Shown here piece by piece: positions 5,157 through 6,177 of a stretch of 6,177 nt of DNA. The translations under genes were made by a program, and so were the position numbers. Source of the DNA: JBBQRS01 sp038214535 (GTDB lineage Bacteria; Chloroflexota; Anaerolineae; CG2-30-64-16); assembly GCA_038214535.1 (NCBI GenBank), contig JBBQRS010000182.1, positions 1 to 6,177 of the forward strand, given 5' to 3'. Within the stretch, counting starts at the first letter, position 1. The number at the start of each line of letters is the position of its first letter. The notes under the pieces are model-generated. The model was not told the origin of the DNA and searched no databases. It saw nothing but the letters and a program-made list of their open reading frames with translations.

Positions 5157-6086
5157 TCAGGGTTGTCCGGCGTGGGCCTCCAGCTTGCGGAACAGATCGG
5201 CGAAGATTTTGTCGCGGTGCAGGCGGGTGGCCTCGCGGATCATGTGGCGGCGCGGATCGTGGCTCCAGGTCTGGTCGTCGGTCAGGATGGGGCTGTGGAT
5301 CACGGCGCTCTCCACCCACGCTTCGTTGACGAGCCACGCGACGGCCCCCACGTCCCAGATTTCTTTCGACCACGCGTAATGATCGTCGTGGTACGCGCTG
5401 AAGGTGTCATACAGGTATGCGCCCAGCGCGCCGGAGCCTTTGACGTAACGCTCCAACTCGGCCTGGGTGGTCTTGAGGTGCTCGGTCACGTTGATGCAGG
5501 GGATCTGCACCAGCGGCACGCCGCAATCGAGGATCAGCCGCGAGGCGACCATGTCCTGAACCATGTTGAATTCCGTGGCGCGATACCAGTTGTAGGGGTT
5601 GCCGCCCAGCCACACCACGACGATGCGCTCGATGATCTCGGGCGCGGAGAGGATGGCCGAGGCCACGTTGGTGATCGCGCCGATGGCGACCACGTAGAGC
5701 GGGCCCTTCGCATCCGCCAGCGCGCGCTGAACGAGATCATCCGCCGCGGGGCTGGGCGCGGGGCCGTCCGCGCCGGTCAGCCAGCGCCGCGAGCCGTGAT
5801 AGACAAAACCCTCGGCGGGGCGGCCCATCCGTTCGAGGATGCGCAGAATTTCGTCGTAGCTCTTGAGCATCCCGTCTTCCGGCCCCGTCGAGCGGTCGTT
5901 GAAGAAGGGCGCGGCGTAGATCGCCTCGCACTGGAGCCGCTCCGGCGAGAGGAGGGTGTAGGCCAGCGCGAACTGGTCGTCCACTTCGTTGAAGGTGTCG
6001 GTGTCCAGCACCATGCGAACCGGTTTGTCCGGCCATTCCAGCAGCTCCATGCGACGGGCGGGAGAGATCACGGGGTAGGTCATCAT
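5157..6086 (-). CDS. Nucleoside hydrolase (inosine-uridine preferring hydrolase family)
   Basis: A 309-residue enzyme of the IUNH family (PF01156), which hydrolyses the N-glycosidic bond of ribonucleosides to ribose and free base in purine or pyrimidine salvage, using a Ca2+ held by an N-terminal aspartate cluster. That cluster is DTDTFNEVDD (28-37): Asp28, Asp30, Asp36 and Asp37, with five residues between DxD and DD instead of the usual three. AIGAITNVA (134-142) matches the conserved GxLTNxA segment, WLGGNPYN (159-166) the GG loop, and EFNMVQDMVAS (172-182) the EFNxxxDPxAA ribose-binding segment. The distal HD motif appears as WDVGAV (244-249), with Trp in place of the catalytic His. Length is typical. 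The frame opens 28 codons earlier, but AAGGAG lies 8 nt before the ATG at 6086. No signal peptide is seen. Base preference cannot be told; no transporter or kinase is adjacent. Confidence 0.92.
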   Translation of the reverse strand: MMTYPVISPARRMELLEWPDKPVRMVLDTDTFNEVDDQFALAYTLLSPERLQCEAIYAAPFFNDRSTGPEDGMLKSYDEILRILERMGRPAEGFVYHGSRRWLTGADGPAPSPAADDLVQRALADAKGPLYVVAIGAITNVASAILSAPEIIERIVVVWLGGNPYNWYRATEFNMVQDMVASRLILDCGVPLVQIPCINVTEHLKTTQAELERYVKGSGALGAYLYDTFSAYHDDHYAWSKEIWDVGAVAWLVNEAWVESAVIHSPILTDDQTWSHDPRRHMIREATRLHRDKIFADLFRKLEAHAGQP

Positions 6087-6094
6087 CAATCTTG

Positions 6095-6100
6095 CTCCTT
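6095..6100 (-). promoter_or_regulatory. Ribosome binding site fixing the nucleoside hydrolase start
   Basis: AAGGAG on the minus strand, 8 nt before the first of two adjacent ATG codons (6086 and 6083). It rules against the start at 6170, whose extra 28 residues are arginine-rich and unlike the family's N-terminus. Confidence 0.8.
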
Positions 6101-6129
6101 GCAGCTCGTGTTTGCGGATGATGCGCGTT

Positions 6130-6159
6130 ATTCTACGCCAACTCGGATGCGCTGCGCAA
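6130..6159 (-). promoter_or_regulatory. Possible promoter of the nucleoside hydrolase gene
   Basis: TTGCGC (6159-6154) and TAGAAT (6135-6130) on the minus strand, 18 nt apart. Only three -35 positions match consensus and the spacing is one over the optimum. It would yield a leader of about 36 nt with the AAGGAG site. The window ends soon after, so an upstream gene reading through cannot be excluded. Confidence 0.4.
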
Positions 6160-6177
6160 TTGAACCACACGCGCCGC

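Noticed and set aside
5008..5379. A plus-strand open frame through the G-rich block (123 codons, glycine-rich)
   Set aside because: It is a translation of low-complexity and possibly misassembled sequence, then runs antisense to the nucleoside hydrolase.

Overview
This is a GC-rich bacterial window with five confidently supported genes, one probable membrane gene, and intergenic gaps filled with unusually elaborate hairpin sequence. The strong AGGAGG-type ribosome binding sites, sigma70-like promoters and gene mix (a tungsten/molybdenum-pterin oxidoreductase, a nucleoside hydrolase, a class C-type serine hydrolase, a YvlD/phage-holin-4-like membrane protein and an AbrB/RelE module) fit an environmental, at least partly anaerobic bacterium. 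Chloroflexota is plausible, but the sequence does not prove it. The window looks like a metagenome contig: it opens with a 52-nt poly-C run and holds a second garbled G/C block near 5040-5130.

Layout. Positions 1-145 hold low-complexity C-rich sequence and the leader of a plus-strand serine hydrolase (146-1204). Convergent to it is a minus-strand type II toxin-antitoxin pair: AbrB-family antitoxin (1524-1823) followed by a RelE/ParE-like toxin (1264-1524), fused by a TGATG overlap and driven by a near-consensus promoter in an AT-rich patch. Next, also on the minus strand, is a large aldehyde:ferredoxin oxidoreductase (AOR) family gene (1999-4161), with a long inverted repeat just past its stop and a palindrome plus an octamer-built hairpin upstream of its start. 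A four-helix membrane protein (4455-4868, minus) follows, with its own strong extended -10 promoter and an intrinsic-terminator-like hairpin. Beyond a 129-bp fold-back G/C element lies a minus-strand nucleoside hydrolase (5157-6086).

How the genes relate. Apart from the toxin-antitoxin pair there is no tight operon. Each minus-strand gene has its own ribosome binding site, the toxin-antitoxin pair and the membrane gene have clear promoters of their own, and every larger gap contains a hairpin. The AOR enzyme has no visible cofactor-biosynthesis or ferredoxin-partner gene here, so its substrate cannot be inferred from context. No coherent new multi-gene system is evident. The most unusual elements are the AOR variant motifs and the three different hairpin repeats separating the minus-strand genes, one of which may be an assembly artefact.
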